Part shown: in pieces, positions 63,286-64,000 of the stretch
Position numbering within the stretch: the stretch's first letter is position 1
Layout of the letters: every line of letters starts with the position of its first letter
Assembly (NCBI GenBank): GCA_016165875.1
Contig: JABBOT010000005.1
Coordinates: 30,461,943-30,525,942, forward strand
Origin: Acanthopleura granulata
Taxonomy: Eukaryota; Mollusca; Polyplacophora; Chitonida; Chitonidae
Length of the DNA: 64,000 bases
Direction of reading: 5' to 3'
Program-made: the position numbers and the translations under genes
Notes under the pieces: model-generated
Seen by the model: only the letters and a program-made list of their open reading frames with translations
Databases searched by the model: none
Told to the model about the DNA's origin: nothing

Positions 63286-64000
63286 AAAAAGGCGCCTATA
63301 GGTTATCTTTAAAGCTACGTGAGACTGTGAGATTACACTCAGCTGAAGATTGATCCGAAGGCTCATATAGTGATCTGGTGAAATCCACAAACAAATGGCG
63401 CCTTGTGCTATTTATGGGACTATAAGATGATAGCTGTGCGTGTGGGCAAGGGCAGTTTATGCTAACCTTAAATTTAAGTAGACGAGTTGAATTTGTTCAA
63501 ATCCATATATAAACTTTTAGTTATTAAATACACAAGATGCACTTTTACGTTCTGTTGATTTAAGCATAATATGTGATATTTCAAGAGATATACATGACAG
63601 TAGATTATTTACCGTCCAGGGATGTTCGACAATTGCCATGTAAGATTTCAGTGTGGTTTTTCCACTGTGTAGCTCAAAATAGTACATGTGCCAATCTGCG
63701 TATCTATAATATCCCACGAGCAGTTCGTGCCATTTTTATTCATTTTTTTCCAGTATTACAGGTATTCAACTAATGCATCATGTGAGTTAGGAGTCACACT
63801 TCATTGGTAGAGTTTACCCTAGAGTTGACACATGATTACCGGTGTGAAATACCCACGGCCACCCTATAGTTGTTCCCTTTGGCAATCTGCTCTCCTCGTC
63901 TCAATTTGGCAAGGTTAATCAGACGTTGGTCGGCAGTTCACGAAATGTCTTTATCTTCAGACTTTCTATTGGAAACCGTTCCTCGTTGTAACAATGCCTC
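63286..64000. other. Intergenic stretch to window end; nothing recognised
   Basis: Short opposed frames at 63517-63773 have no protein-like signature. Confidence 0.35.

Overview
This window looks like gene-poor nuclear DNA from a marine lophotrochozoan, most probably a mollusc. It is AT-rich, the one clear gene is split by GT-AG introns, and two families of tRNA-headed SINEs with a molluscan look are scattered through it. There are no operons, ribosome binding sites or dense ORFs, so it is not bacterial. Phylum and species are inference from repeat style and receptor type.

Layout. About 2.6-3.96 kb (minus strand) carries the only gene I can name: a class A GPCR of the GnRH/corazonin/AKH receptor superfamily. 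Two adjacent coding exons are visible, covering the extracellular N-terminus and TM1-TM5, joined at a 401 bp intron. TM6, TM7 and the C-tail are not recognisable to the left and probably lie beyond base 1. The rest is intergenic or intronic DNA. It holds SINE family 1 (best copies near 22.7, 44.2 and 60.8 kb, plus truncated copies), SINE family 2 (near 5.5, 6.9, 17.5 and 24.2 kb), a pair of about 355 bp MITEs with long terminal inverted repeats (50.5 and 57.4 kb), a 127 bp palindromic MITE-like element (55.5 kb) and an unclassified repeat of about 110 bp in three or four copies. There are also several minisatellites: about 104 bp period at 11.8 kb, a degenerate one at 13.7 kb, 48 bp at 14.1 kb, 41 bp at 27.5 kb, 52 bp at 28.0 kb, 19/20 bp at 52.3 kb and 32 bp at 56.0 kb.

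Four single open segments have coding-like residues, most with a plausible splice site (16.0, 25.0, 37.0 and 47.3 kb, all minus), and one decayed plus-strand ORF relic lies at 59.5-60.25 kb. I could not assign these to families; they are low-confidence candidate exons of genes with very long introns, or pseudogene debris. Most other ORFs are chance ORFs, many starting at TTG or GTG, or fall inside repeats.

I found no convincing new multi-gene system. The items most worth following up are the receptor gene, the two-copy MITE and the decayed ORF relic.
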